In this document: positions 22,300 to 33,698 of the stretch, in pieces
Layout of the letters: the number at the start of each line of letters is the position of its first letter
Numbering within the stretch: the first letter of the stretch is position 1
Assembly (NCBI GenBank): GCA_038049695.1
Contig: CP142457.1
Span: 27,055,001 to 27,119,000 of the forward strand
Direction of reading: 5' to 3'
Length of the DNA: 64,000 bases
DNA from: Cinnamomum chago
Taxonomy: Eukaryota; Streptophyta; Magnoliopsida; Laurales; Lauraceae
Notes under the pieces: model-generated
What the model saw: only the letters and a program-made list of their open reading frames with translations
Told to the model about the DNA's origin: nothing
The model's database searches: none
Translations under genes and position numbers: made by a program

Positions 22300-23427
22300 G
22301 AGTACCCCTGTCCGGGCAACTGGTTGACCCACTTCCGGATGAAATTTTTGGATGAAATTTGGGGTATGCGAAGACCATATTCCGGACTTAAAATCTGCTA
22401 TATTTGGGCAAGGAACGATCGCGTTTGATCAGTTTTCAACTCGCGCACTTTTTCAACTCAGTCGCAGAAAACTGATGAAACCTTGTTGAGTACCCCTGTT
22501 CGGGCAACTGGTTGACCCACTTCCGAATGTAATTTTTTGATGAAATTTGGGGTATTCGAAGACCATTTTCCGGACTCAGAAATTTCTATATTTGGCCAAG
22601 GAACGATCGCGTTCGATCGGTTTTCAACTCGCGCACTTTTTCAACTCAGTAAAAAAAAACTGATGAAACCTTGCTGAGTACCCCTGTTCGGGCCACTGGT
22701 TGACCCACTTCCGGATGGAATTTTTCTATGAAATTTGGGGTATGCGAAGACCATATTCCGGACTTAAAATCTTATATATTTGGGCAAGGAACGATCGCGT
22801 TTGATCGGTTTTCAACTAGCGCACTTTTTCAACTCAGTCGCAGAAAACTGATGAAACCTTGCTGAGTACCCCTGTTCGGGCAACTGGTTGACCCACTTCC
22901 GGATGGAATTTTTCGATGAACTTTGAGGTATACGAAGACCATATTCCAGACTTAAAATCTGCTATATTTGGGCAAGGAACGATCGCGTTTGATCAGTTTT
23001 CAACTCGCGCACTTTTTCAACTCAGTCGCAGAAAATTGATGAAACCTTGCTGAGTACCCCTGTTCGGGCAACTGGTTGACTCACTTCCGTATGTAATTTT
23101 TCGTTGAAATTTGGGGTATTCGAAGACCATATTCCGGATATAAAATTTGCTATATTTGGGCAACGGACGAATGCGTTTGATCGGTTTTCAACTCGCGCAC
23201 TTTTTCAACTCAGTCGCAGAAAACTGATGAAACCTTGCTGAGTACCCCTGTTCGGGCCACTGGTTGACCCACTTCCGAATGGAATTTTTGGTTGAAATTT
23301 GGGGTATGCGAAGACCATATTCCGGAATTAAAATCTGCTATATTTGGGCAAGGAACGATCGTGTTTGATCAGTTTTCAACTCACGCACTTTTTCAACTCA
23401 GTAAAAAAAAACTGATGAAAACTTCTT
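22300..23427 (+). repeat. Direct array, six units of exactly 188 bp
   Basis: The anchor GAGTACCCCTGT (or a close variant) occurs at 22300, 22488, 22676, 22864, 23052 and 23240, always 188 bp apart. Units share 'tggttgacccacttccg', 'ggggtatgcgaagacc' and 'ttcaactcgcgcactttttc'. Differences are scattered point changes with almost no indels. Two shorter, more diverged direct pieces follow (about 23530-23600 and 23640-23715). Confidence 0.95.
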
Positions 23428-23724
23428 TTGTCAAGATCAGATCTAGAGTTGTAAACACAGTCAAGTAGCTGACTCCATTAACTACTACTACTCGTTTCCA
23501 CATTTGTAAACACAGTCAAGCTCATTTCAAAATTGGGGAACTCGAAGTCCATATAATGAAGTTAAAATCTGCAATTTTTGGTTAAAAAAAATTCTCGTTT
23601 GCCTCTTTCTCCCTACACAGATTCATATCAAATGATAAATTAATAAAAATTGGGGAACTCGAAGTCCATATAATGAAGTTAAAATCTGCTATTTTTGGTT
23701 AAAATAAATTTGCGTTTCAAAAGT

Positions 23725-24288
23725 GCCTGGTTTTTGGCAGATTTGACTGACTGGGTTCCAAAAGTGCGCGACTAGAACGCTAGGCAAACGAGATTTTTTT
23801 TAACGAAAAAATGTAGATTTTAACTTCATTATATTGACTACGAGTTCCCCAATTTTCATGAAAAATTTGCCTCCGGAAGTGGGTCAAACAGTGACCTAAA
23901 CAGGGCTACTCAGATTGGTTTTTGGCAGATTTGACTGACTGGGTTCCAAAAGTGCGCGATTGGAACGCTAGGCAAACGCTATATTTTTTTAACGAAAAAA
24001 TGCAGATTTTAACTTCATTATATTGACTTCGTGTTCCCCAATTTTCATGAAAAAACTTCCTCCGGAAGTGGGTCAAATAGTGACCTAAACAGGGCTACTC
24101 AGATTGGTTTTTGGCAGATTTGACTGACTGGGTTCCAAAAGTGCGCGATTGGAACGCTAGGCAAACGCGATTTTTTCTTAATGAAAAATTGTAGATTTCA
24201 AGTTCAGTATATAGACTTTGAAACCCCCAAATATCGTCCAAAAATTCCTTTGGAAAGTGGGCTAACCAGTCCCCAAACAGGGGTACTC
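23725..24288 (-). repeat. Inverted array, three units of 188-189 bp
   Basis: The inverted anchor (CAGGGCTACTC, or CAGGGGTACTC in the last unit) ends at 23911, 24100 and 24288. Units contain 'ccggaagtgggtcaaa' and 'ttggaacgctaggcaaacg'. They are homologous to the direct array but of a different subfamily. Together the arrays form a foldback structure with unequal arms. Confidence 0.9.
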
Positions 24289-24309
24289 AGCATCACTAAA
24301 ACAAAAAAA

Positions 24310-24600
24310 CCTGTTCTTGCCAATCATTCAAAACATCAGCATTCACCATTCTTATTCAACATCAAACCAACCATTCACCTATAACTTCCACATTCAAACT
24401 CAACCTGTTTTTGCCCATCACTTAAAACATCAACATTTTCCATTCTTACTCAACATCAAACCAACCATTCATTCACCTATAACTTCCACATTCAAACTCA
24501 ACCTGTTTTTGTCCATCATCTATAACATTCAACATCAACACAAACTATTTCCATTGAATATCAAGGAATATCAACATTATCATTCATATCAACACAAGCA
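24310..24600 (+). repeat. 94-98 bp tandem repeat
   Basis: The CTGTT anchor lies at 24311, 24405 and 24503. Units contain 'tcaacatcaaaccaaccattc' split across lines and 'cataacttccacattcaaac'-like blocks. It lies downstream of the GRF gene, on the opposite strand. Confidence 0.75.
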
Positions 24601-24721
24601 TTCAGATTCAGCTATCCAACAAAGACAAAAAAACAAAAAACATTTGGAGTCTATCATTTCACCTATCAACCAACCCCTTACAGAATAGTAGCTTCCAATC
24701 TAGAAGAGTAAAGCTTGGATG

Positions 24722-25203
24722 CTACATTCGACACAATAATATCACAAGCAGGACAGCATAAACAATCATAACAACCATGAAGACTCGACAAATTTGTTCA
24801 AGCTTCTCCAATCTTGTAACAACATTTGCCACACGGCTCTTAGCTTCAGGGGGGGGGGCATAGTGCGGAGTACTCTGGCAAGGGTATGGGTGATTGACCG
24901 TCGATCTCACATATTCATCACACCAACTAATGAAGTTATTGCAAGCCTATTATTTTCTCGCAAAGAATGGCAAATATATGTCGTTAGTTGGTATATATTT
25001 GTCTATATGCGAAAAAAAATAAGAATTGAATTTAAGGAAATGGCCAAAGTTTATTTCGTTCTTACCAATGGTCGTGGACATGAATAATAATGTCTACCAT
25101 AATTATTTGATGATCGCGAAACCTTGACTACACAATTGCCAAGACCACATCGACATAAACGTTCAGGCCAGTTCGAATTTCCAGAAGAGGCATACGAAGC
25201 CAT
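24722..25203 (-). CDS. GRF-type zinc-finger membrane protein, two exons
   Basis: Exon 1 runs from 25203 to 25066 (46 codons, donor TTG|GTAAGA). Exon 2 runs from 24946 to 24722 (74 codons plus stop, acceptor AATAG|GCT). The phase is kept across the 119-bp intron. The 120-residue product begins MASYASSGN, has a GRF zinc finger with C17, C19, C42 and C48 ('CRCGLGNC', 'NNYGRHYYSCP', 'CNNFISWCDE'), a short charged helix (83-97) and a C-terminal hydrophobic segment (101-118) ending LLCRM. Plant GRF-finger proteins of this size with a C-terminal membrane anchor are common and mostly of unknown function. This gene converges on the transposase gene and its promoter would lie toward the right TIR, so it may be an accessory protein of the transposon. 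Splice sites are inferred. Confidence 0.75.
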
Positions 25204-26343
25204 TTACTTCAAGATCTTCACAAACAAAAGAAAGGTATGGCAGATGGAGACTTTAGAACACATATAATCAGAAATATATTGACTTAACAAGCAAAAATAT
25301 GATAATTTCATTGAATCAAAGGAGATCTAAAGAAAAAATTAGACCAACCGTATTCGTACGACATTTTTTTTTCATTTCCAACAACATAAGCAAACATGAT
25401 AATGTGGAAAAGAAAAGAAATTGTCAGGTTGTATCCAACATGAGATCAATCAACGAAAGGGTAAAAAAATCAGAGCATCCATCTCATGAGGCGCTCATGA
25501 GACCTGATATGTAAAGTAAAACAACCATGTCAGGAGTCATGACTCGAATAGAATGACAGCCACCGAGACACGGTTGAACTCTTCATCATCAGCAAAAGAG
25601 ATGTCTTGTCGTTAGTTCAAAATACAAAAACAAAGTACATCAATGAGCCGTTGAATTTGACTATATTCACCATTTCTCATCCTCATGGTTGGTTGAGGTT
25701 GAGACTTCCATCAAGTTCTGTGTTTGACATATAACACTCATAAAGAAAAACTACTAGTCCTGAAGGAAAGTTGATGACCCAATTTCTGTATTCTTGCTTT
25801 GTGTTGTAAACCACATTTTCAGATAGAGAGAGAGTACATGGTAATAGAAAGGAAAGAAAAATGCCATGAATCCATATAGGATTTGGTAGTTAGATGACTT
25901 TTATGGAGTAGAAGTCAGACAAAAAGCTACAACTATTGACAAGTCCAACAGGTGGAGAAATGGTGAAATGAGGTCCTGGCAAAAGAACCTCATACTAGTC
26001 CTGAAGAGTCCTCATGCTAGAAATGATCAAAATGGTGAGTTAGAGTATTATGCTGATCAAAATGGTGAGATCTTGGGCTCTAGTGATCAAAATGGTGAGT
26101 TGGAGGGCTCGACAGGAAAATTGCCGAAAACTCAACCTCCTATATAAAAGAATAAGAATCCATTGAATCAAATAAAAGATAAGGTATTGTGCTCTTTTGC
26201 ACTCTTCCAAAATGGAGAACCTGATCGAGGGTTTTTTTATTTTTAGCCCTTTTCATTTCAACCATATTTGAGTCATAGGAATTTTAATAACATGCATATC
26301 ATGTAAGATATTAAAAGGAGATCAGACCTGAGATGAAAGACCT
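25204..26343. other. Upstream region of the GRF gene, no other gene
   Basis: Between the GRF start codon and the right TIR. It contains three copies of 'gatcaaaatggtgag' (near 26026, 26056 and 26087) and otherwise AT-rich sequence. It probably holds the 5' UTR or promoter of the minus-strand gene. Confidence 0.5.
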
Positions 26344-26789
26344 GAGATCGGGAGGGAGTGCAGTGATGAGAGGGAGAGCTTCTGGCGAGAGAGAGATCTC
26401 GAGGACAGAGGGAGTGAGAAATCGCAGCAGCAGAGGCGCAGGGAGTGAGTGATGATGTCTGATCGCAGCAGCAGAGACGCAGGGAGTGAGTGAGGAAGCA
26501 GCGATCGCAGCAGCAGAGACGAAGGAGGAAGCAGTGATCGCAGCAGCAGGTGAGTGAGGATGTCTGATCGCGCAGCAGCAGAGACGAGGGAGGAAGCGGT
26601 GATCGCAGCAGCAGAGACGAGGGAGGAAGCAGTGTCACAGCAGCAGAGATCGGGAGGGAGAGAAGCTCTTGACGTGTGCAGCAGTGTCGATGGGAGCGAT
26701 TGAGATAGAGAGAGCGATTGCAGGGAGAGAAGGAGAGAAGCAGACGCAGCAGATCGGGAGGGAGAGAGATCGTGAGCAGAACGCGTGGG

Positions 26790-26828
<39 letters not shown>

Positions 26829-27053
26829 TTGCAGAGAGAGAGATCGGCTGGAGAGGAAGGGCGCATAAAGAGAGAGAGAGATCGGCTGGAGAGGAAGGGC
26901 CTCGATTTTGGGCTTCTGCTTTTTTTCATTTCACTCGAATCGATTTTGGGGGGCAACACTGTTTCACTTTCATCCCTTTTTAGTTTCCACACGAGCCAAC
27001 CCGTTCCCACGCGACTGCAGCTGAGGCTCTCCTCCACTGCAGTGGAGGAGAGC

Positions 27054-27060
<7 letters not shown>
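26344..27060 (-). repeat. MULE-3 right TIR
   Basis: Inverted copy of the left arm, slightly longer because of an extra copy of a 'gctggagaggaagggc' block and a different minisatellite copy number. It lies 1.1 kb upstream of the GRF gene start and could supply its promoter. Confidence 0.88.
27023..27056. repeat. Terminal 34-bp perfect palindrome, right
   Basis: The same 34 bases as at 17398-17431, four bases from the outer end of the right TIR. Because it is a palindrome it reads identically in both TIR orientations. Confidence 0.95.
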
Positions 27061-27084
<24 letters not shown>

Positions 27085-27624
27085 TGTAGGAGAGGGTGGA
27101 TGTGGGGGTGAGTGGGTACTTAGCTTTTATAGGAAGGAGGAAGAACTTAGAATAGAAAGAGGATAAGTAACGAAAATAGAAAGGACTCTTTCTGATACAA
27201 TAGGATCGGAAAAGATGAGAGTTATTTTCAAAATAAAGACTCCTCATTGATCCATACATTGGGGCCTTGCTCATCTGCCTCATAATTCGAATTTTGAGTA
27301 CAACCAAGTTTCCTAAGTTGGAACCCATCTCAACTCCAACTCAAGTTTTAAATTAAAATCCTAATCTCTCCACAAAACTTTTGAAGTTCACATTCTCCTT
27401 ATCATTGATGGGTCCCACTAACCAAGATAAGATATAATACATGTCAATAATAATAATAATAATAATAATAATAAGATAAAATGCCTATCAAAATAGGTGG
27501 GTTCCTCAAATGATGCAATCTATGGTCAAAATTAAACTAATCCAAAATTCTAGGATCGGGTCCTTACACTTCTTCTCCCTCATTCCCTCTGCCTCTCCTT
27601 CTCCCTCCTCTGTCGCCGCCCAAG
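27061..27624. other. Intervening sequence with (TA)n and (AAT)n
   Basis: A (TA)n tract adjoins MULE-3 and an (AAT)n run lies at about 27448-27474. It becomes pyrimidine-rich from about 27567 up to the solo LTR and continues as such beyond it (30012 onward). No gene. Confidence 0.6.
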
Positions 27625-30006
27625 TGTCACGACCTGAACCCGAGATCTGAGTAATTGGAATTAACCCCGGGTCGCAAATCCAATCATACTTACTCCCGTA
27701 AACCCCGAATTAACCGAAGTTAAGATGAAGTTCACAAAGGATCTTACATACGTACCTGTCAATGTACATTTTGCGGAAATATATGTATATATATATATTG
27801 ACAACTATTAAAAACCGAACAAATCCTTTACATAAAGTAAAGTCAATATACACAATTCACTTCCTAACAAGGTCAACCACTGCATATTTAATTACAATGC
27901 ATGTGACATCTAATTACTATTAAAAAAAATATATACAAAAGTGTTTTAACGAAACATTTTCCCAAAACATTTACTCTTTTGCACTTCGATTCAAGTCCAT
28001 TCGATTAAACCTCCTAGGGGTATCGGATGGGCCTCCTCCGCTGGCGGTGCAGTCTCTGCATGACCGGCACGGGCAACTGGGCCTGTAACATCATCAGTAA
28101 CACTGTGAACACGACGGTTCAACAATGCATATACAGTTCTACAATATCACATGTTATTCCTATCAATTTACTGATTCAACAGTCCCAGACAATTCAATTC
28201 TATATCAGTATCCTGAACAGTAATACAGTATTAACAATAACTATACTAGCAACTACAATAGCATTTGTTTCACATTCATTTATTCACATTCCATTTACTG
28301 GTTTCATTGAATAGCTATTAAGTGGCTTATCAAGTGGGACTCGTCAGTCCAATGTATGGCTTTTCATTTCGGTGACTTTTCAGTCTATGAACTTTCGATC
28401 CAATAAGGTGGGATCTCCCAGTGTCTGGATCAGAGATCACTAGTGTCGCCACGGAGCTCCGGAACGCCCCTAAATTCATCTATTGCAGTAGGAAATTAAT
28501 TCATTGTTACCTTTAGTAATTGTTCATTGTTCATTCATTAATTCAGTGTGGTTAATGATGGGTTTAGGAAACCACTATGTAGTGCCATACTCACAATCTA
28601 ATCAACTAGCCAATCTATTCAATTACATTCCAATTCTAAACAAATATCTAAACCAAACAATTGGGTGAAACGCTTGTTATCGATGCACTTGCTACTGTGG
28701 ATGACATTACTTTAATTAAATTATGCATTCCGATAACCTTAGCTAATACTTATGAAGGTTTAGGTATCACTAACACTATCCTCAACAATTAGGTTTTCAA
28801 TCCAGAAAGAATCAGAATTCAATCTGTAACTTTCCTCAGTGGCGGTTACCTTGGCGGTTAACCGAAATCTGGCTGGCGGCTAGCCGAACCAGGTTCGGGT
28901 AGCTTTCCAGAACCTCAAAAAAAGAAAAACAAAAACCACTCCTGATACATTTAGGTGGTTCGGTTACCTCGTTAGTCACCCCTCGGCTAACCGAAATTTC
29001 AATTTCGGCTACCTACGGTTAGCTTTCCAGAAGCTAACTTTCTGACATGAAATTCTGACTCAAATTCGGTCAGCTTGCGGTTACCTTTTGGCTAGCCGAA
29101 ATCTCCATTTCGGCTAACCGAAATTCAGCGGTCAGCTCACGGTCAGCTTTCCAGAGACTGACCAATTTATGGATTTCAGCGGCTATAGCCGAATTGTGTC
29201 CAGAAACGAATTCTGGAGCTTCAGACATTATGAATTAAAATCCCAATTTGAGTTTCTTGGACTCAAATCACTCCAATAACACTATTAATCAATAGAAATG
29301 TATATACTTGCCTCTAACGAAGATTAATCCACAAAAACCCCTCATCTAGCTTGGATTTGAGAAGGAAACTTCTCAACTTGAAGGTTTTCTTCCAAGAAAA
29401 CCCAAGAGGAAGATGAAGAAGGTGAAGAAGATGAAGTTCTTCACTTGAATCACTCCAAACTCCAACCTTGGTGCTTAATGGTGATGAAATGGAAGAAAGA
29501 AGAAGAAAAAGGAATGAGTCTAGGGTTTGCTGGAGCTGAGAAATGAGATGAATGAACTCATCTCATTCATTTATAAGCCCCATATTGCATTCCAGTCCAC
29601 TATCTCTCGTTATTTACAATTCGAGTAAAATGAATGGTCATTTGATTCGTTTCTCGTCGAACGAGTTCGAGTTTTTTTTATAGAAATTAACGTACTCGTT
29701 GAGATACACGTGTTGGTATCAAGAGTTTCCGTATACGACAAAATACGTAGATATCCATATTTACGAAAAAGTCCTTGTTTTATTAGTTTAAGCCTAAAAA
29801 CTCATTCAATCCATTTAACACCTTGATTACTATTTCTTTAAGCCTAATTCATCCATAATAGGCTAACTCAATTTCATTTGGCTATAAACCATCACTAGAT
29901 TAATTAACCATAATTAAATAGCTTAATTTCCAATCAATTAGAGTTAAATAGCTTAATTTCCAATCAATTAGAGTTAATCTTGATTAACTTAGGAGGGGGC
30001 CTAACA
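27625..30006 (-). mobile_element. Solo LTR, 2382 bp (family S, minus)
   Basis: Plus-strand ends are TGTCACGACC and GGGCCTAACA, flanked by a perfect 5-bp duplication CCAAG (27620-27624 and 30007-30011). It is the same family as 43478-45689 in the opposite orientation. Orientation follows from a TATA-like box on the minus strand near 29569-29576, roughly 0.43 kb from the LTR start. A cluster of TTCGGCTAACCGAA-like palindromes lies at 28850-29180. No coding or internal region remains. Termini of this type are common in long plant LTRs of the Ty3 class, but without a polyprotein the superfamily is uncertain. Confidence 0.85.
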
Positions 30007-30011
30007 CCAAG

Positions 30012-30432
30012 TCCACCCCTTCTCCATCGCTCCCTTTCCTTGTCCCTTCCTCTCCTAGCGCCCACCTCCGCCTTCTCCTTCTCTCCATCTCCCTCTCCCT
30101 CTCTCTCTCCCTCTCTTTCTCCCCAATCGCCGTTCTCTCCCTCCCTCTTCCATTCAGCCACTCAGGGCCACAAACAAATGAGTATATTGCTCGGCGAGAG
30201 GGAGGGAGAGGACGACGATCCGGGAGAATGAGAGGGACAGGGAGACAGAGAGGGAGAGATGGAGAGGGGGCGGAGTTGGGCGGCGACAAAGGAGGGAGAA
30301 GGAGAGGGAGAGGGAGTAGGAGAGGAAGAAAGGAGGGAGGTAGGCGTCGGGCGAACGTGGGCTGCCGAGCAGGAGAGGGACGAGTAGGGAGAGAGAGAGG
30401 GAGAGGGAATAAAGAAGAAAGGGAGGGGGTGT
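30012..30432. repeat. Polypyrimidine block switching to polypurine block
   Basis: The plus strand is CT-rich to about 30178 and GA-rich from about 30190 to 30430. Open frames on both strands through here are low-complexity artefacts. The two halves are loosely complementary and could fold or form triplex DNA. Confidence 0.7.
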
Positions 30433-31469
30433 TTTGGTCATTTTTCAAAGGGATCCATCAAGGGTCCCATGCATGGATGTGTACTGAGCAATCGTGGATG
30501 TGCATATAGTAGCTCCCTAAATTTATAGCCATTAATCTTTTTGAAAATCTTGTGAAAAGTTTTCAAAATCAGCTTGATGAGAAAATCAAATCTCTTTGGT
30601 GATGTTTGTTAAGCCACCGCAAATGTGACATTCTCCTTTTAGCGTGTTTGCAAGAAAAGCGAGTATGGTAAAGTAAAGTTTAGATGTGACATATTTTACC
30701 ACATGCTCTCAGGTTAATTTTTCTTCACCTCATAAAAGCACGGTAAAGTAAAATCAATACCAAAAGTCACTCTTTACCTCTCTCTCCCGCTTTACTTCAA
30801 CACATACTTTATCACACTTTACTTTACTTCACTTCACTTTTACCATCAAGTGATATCCACTTTTACTTTACTTTAGGACAGATATAAACAAATATAGAGT
30901 TAAAATTAAGATTAAACTTCTAAAAAAGTCTTTTATTTATTCATTCTCATAATCAAACATTCCCATAATTATGCCAAGCAGGCCCATCCCTACAAAAAAT
31001 GAAAATGCAAACACCATGTTGTTTGGAGGTGTACGCGTGAAATTACTTATCTTCACTGCAACACCACATTAAAGACCATTAATTTCACAAATGACATAGT
31101 TAATGAATTGTTTATTAAAACGCTAAATCTATTTTTAAAAAACTTATATTATGATATATGATTGTGGAGAAAAAAAGTCAGCACACTCTATTAATAGAAA
31201 ACACTCACAAAACAAATAAAATTTCTACAATGCAGTGTTGAAAATCACAAGGAATCTATGTCTCAATGAAATATATAGTATCTGTATGTAAGTGTAAGAA
31301 CTTTACACACATAAGAAAAGAAATTTATCTTGGGTATTTCATTATTCTTGATGTTAACATCTTCCCTATAAAATCATGCCAATACAAGATCCATAACGGA
31401 ATGTATAGTCAATACAACTTGGAAAACTGAAAAGGGGCTGATACTGGTATTTTAAACAATGATCTATAT
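30433..31469. other. AT-rich sequence, no gene seen
   Basis: 'ggtaaagtaaag' near 30668 and 'ctttactttactt' near 30815-30870 are partly inverted and could be a degraded MITE, but ends and target duplication were not found. Confidence 0.4.
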
Positions 31470-32327
31470 CATCAATTCAAGTGTTCTCCACCTGGAACAT
31501 CGAATGGAGGATGAATTTCCCAGAAGCGATCTTTATGATTCTGTCTATGAGGTCTCATATCATTCTCCTATTGTTTGCACAGGACCGTTTAGACTTTAGA
31601 TTACATGATATATGGTTTAGAGATGACGAATGTAAGCAAATTATTAAAAATGAGCAAAATAAATGTGATAATATAAATGAGCAAAGTATTGGAAAGTTTT
31701 TTTTTTAATGAAGTTAGTGTCCTTGTAGTCATTAACCCAACAAGACTATTCCCTCGGTTGAAGTCCGCTAAACCTACATAAACGCACACCAGGCAAATCT
31801 AGAACTGATTTCAAGCACAAGACAGTGGGGAGAAAACCCACACCTTATGCCACTCCACCAATTCCCAGGTGAGTAACGTTTTGTACTCAATAAGTAAAGA
31901 TTTGTAAGGGTGGAACAAACATAATTTTGGCAAGGTTGAAGTAATTATAAGGAAAATTAGAACAGAAATTGAGAAAATCAACTCCTTAATCCCTAATGAG
32001 AATGCAATTAATAAAGAATTCAAGCTGAAAGATAAACTAGAAGAATATTTTAATGAAGGAGAAAAAATTGTGGAAACAAAAATCTAGAGAACTTTACCTA
32101 AAGAAAGTGACAAAAATACAAAATCTTTCCATTGTAACACTATAATTAGAAGGAAACATAGTAGGATTGATAGGATAAGAAATAAAAAGGGCACATCGTT
32201 GACAAGAAGGGTGGATATTGGAAATGAAATCTACAACCTTCTAAGATAAATCATAACATCAAATGGATTTAATTAGAGATTTAAGTGTGGTGAAAGAACT
32301 CATAATTCCCACTATCTCCACCAATTA

Positions 32328-32530
32328 TGTTTTGTTTTGTTTTTTTTTTTTTTTTTTTTTTTTTGCTATTGGAGGGTTCCCAACCATTTGGGCTGGACGT
32401 CTAATCCCTCCAAGCCTGGAGGGAAGCCAGGTAAACTCCCCATGTAGCCCCAGTGTGGTAGTGTAATTTCGAACCTACAACATTCGGGTGCAAACCGTGG
32501 TCATAGGCCAATTGAGCTATCCCTTGGGGT
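32328..32530 (-). mobile_element. tRNA-derived SINE, full length
   Basis: On the minus strand the element opens with a pol III A box ('gatagctcaattgg', 32508-32521), then a B box ('aggttcgaaattac', 32463-32476), and ends in a long poly(A), seen as poly(T) at 32335-32364. The flanks are a perfect 15-bp duplication TATCTCCACCAATTA (32313-32327 and 32531-32545). It resembles the plant Au-type SINEs, but the assignment to that family is tentative. It inserted into the L1 remnant. Confidence 0.88.
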
Positions 32531-32981
32531 TATCTCCACCAATTACTACGAACCTTCTTTCAACTCCTGTAGAGGAAGTGAAGTAGGTGACTTTCAGCTT
32601 CCCTAAAATCTCTCATTACGAATGGTACCATACTGGAATCTATCAATGGATGTGGGATATAGTTGGATCTGTCATTTGTAGGATAGTCCAGGTTTTTTTT
32701 TTCAAAAATGCACTTCACTCACAAAATCAATAAGACCTGATCTAAAAGAATCTCATCCACAATCGACAAACGTCCTAAGGCGTATTAGTCTATGCTACAC
32801 TATACATAAAATTATTTCTAAAGTTGTGGCTAAGCTGAATACAAATTGCGAAAATAATAGGCCTTTGTCAAAGCTAAAAGTATTTTAGATAATTACATAA
32901 TTCCTCATGAAATCATGTGCTCATTTTAGAAGTTACAAAAAGAGAGAAACTAATGGATCTAAAGCTAAACATGTCAAAAAC

Positions 32982-33174
32982 GAGTCCGGATTTCCTGTTT
33001 CTCAGAAACAGAGAGATACTGTTTCGCCCTATCAAATCACACCAACTATTTAAAAATCTTTTCTATTGTTTTTTCATTTCAAGAAGGGTGCATTAGCTGG
33101 TGTGGGATTTTACACAGTTGACATAGCTTGATAGGGCGAAATAGTATCTTCTTGTGGAACAGGGATCCGGATTC
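32982..33174. mobile_element. 193-bp MULE-type MITE
   Basis: Inverted ends GAGTCCGGAT and ATCCGGATTC with further matching 'tttcgccctatcaa' blocks, flanked by a perfect 9-bp duplication GTCAAAAAC (32973-32981 and 33175-33183). Removing it restores continuity of the L1 reading frame on either side ('MSK' before, 'TYNSLEWDF' after). Confidence 0.88.
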
Positions 33175-33698
33175 GTCAAAAACATATAATAGCTTGGAAT
33201 GAGATTTCATCTTAGAAACCCTTGATGCCTTTGGATTTAGTAGGGAATTCATTGATATCATTAAGGAATATATTTTCTCATTATTTAGTTCAGTTCTCCT
33301 AAACGGATCAACTATTGGATTAATCAATCTGTCAAGGAGCCTAAGCCTAAGACAAGTTGACCCACTATCGCCTTAACTCTTCATTATAAATCGAGAGATT
33401 CCCTAGTCGGAGAGTGGGTCATCCCCCATGTGGCTATGCCGTTTAGGCTCCATATGCTCAGCTCAAACAGTTAGATAAGGAGGATTTTCTTCCTGCATGC
33501 GACAATCTTAGAGGTTAGAGCTGTGAATGGTGATCCCATTGCCAACCGACCCTACCAATCGACCAACGAAGTGGTCGTCTGAAAATCTTGACCCCTCACT
33601 CTAGCTCAAGGTCGTCTTTATAGGATCTAGCCTGTTGTGGCTTTCCCACAGGACTAATTAGGCTTTTTTTTTAAGTGCCTATAATTGCGAGGCCTAAG

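Larger units (their letters stand above)
17388..27060. mobile_element. MULE-3, FAR1-type Mutator-like element with two convergent genes
   Basis: Inverted repeats of about 0.7 kb (17388-18061 and 26344-27060) enclose a FAR1/MULE transposase gene reading right and a GRF zinc-finger gene reading left, with a 188-bp repeat array between. Each terminus carries a 34-bp perfect palindrome. The flanks are (TA)n on both sides; ATATATATA repeated at each edge fits a 9-bp duplication but is weak evidence in a dinucleotide repeat. The TIRs are mostly collinear with indels in microsatellites and minisatellites. The layout parallels maize MuDR, whose mudrA and mudrB are convergent and transcribed from the TIRs. 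One frameshift in the transposase suggests that this copy is no longer autonomous unless that base is a sequencing error. Confidence 0.85.

Noticed and set aside
22300-24288. CRISPR-like array
   Set aside because: The repeat unit is 188 bp with no short repeat-spacer structure, in a plant nuclear transposon; it is an ordinary tandem/foldback array.
29964-30509. Several overlapping open frames of 60-154 codons on both strands
   Set aside because: Low-complexity Pro/Ser/Leu or Gly/Arg/Glu products of pyrimidine and purine runs.
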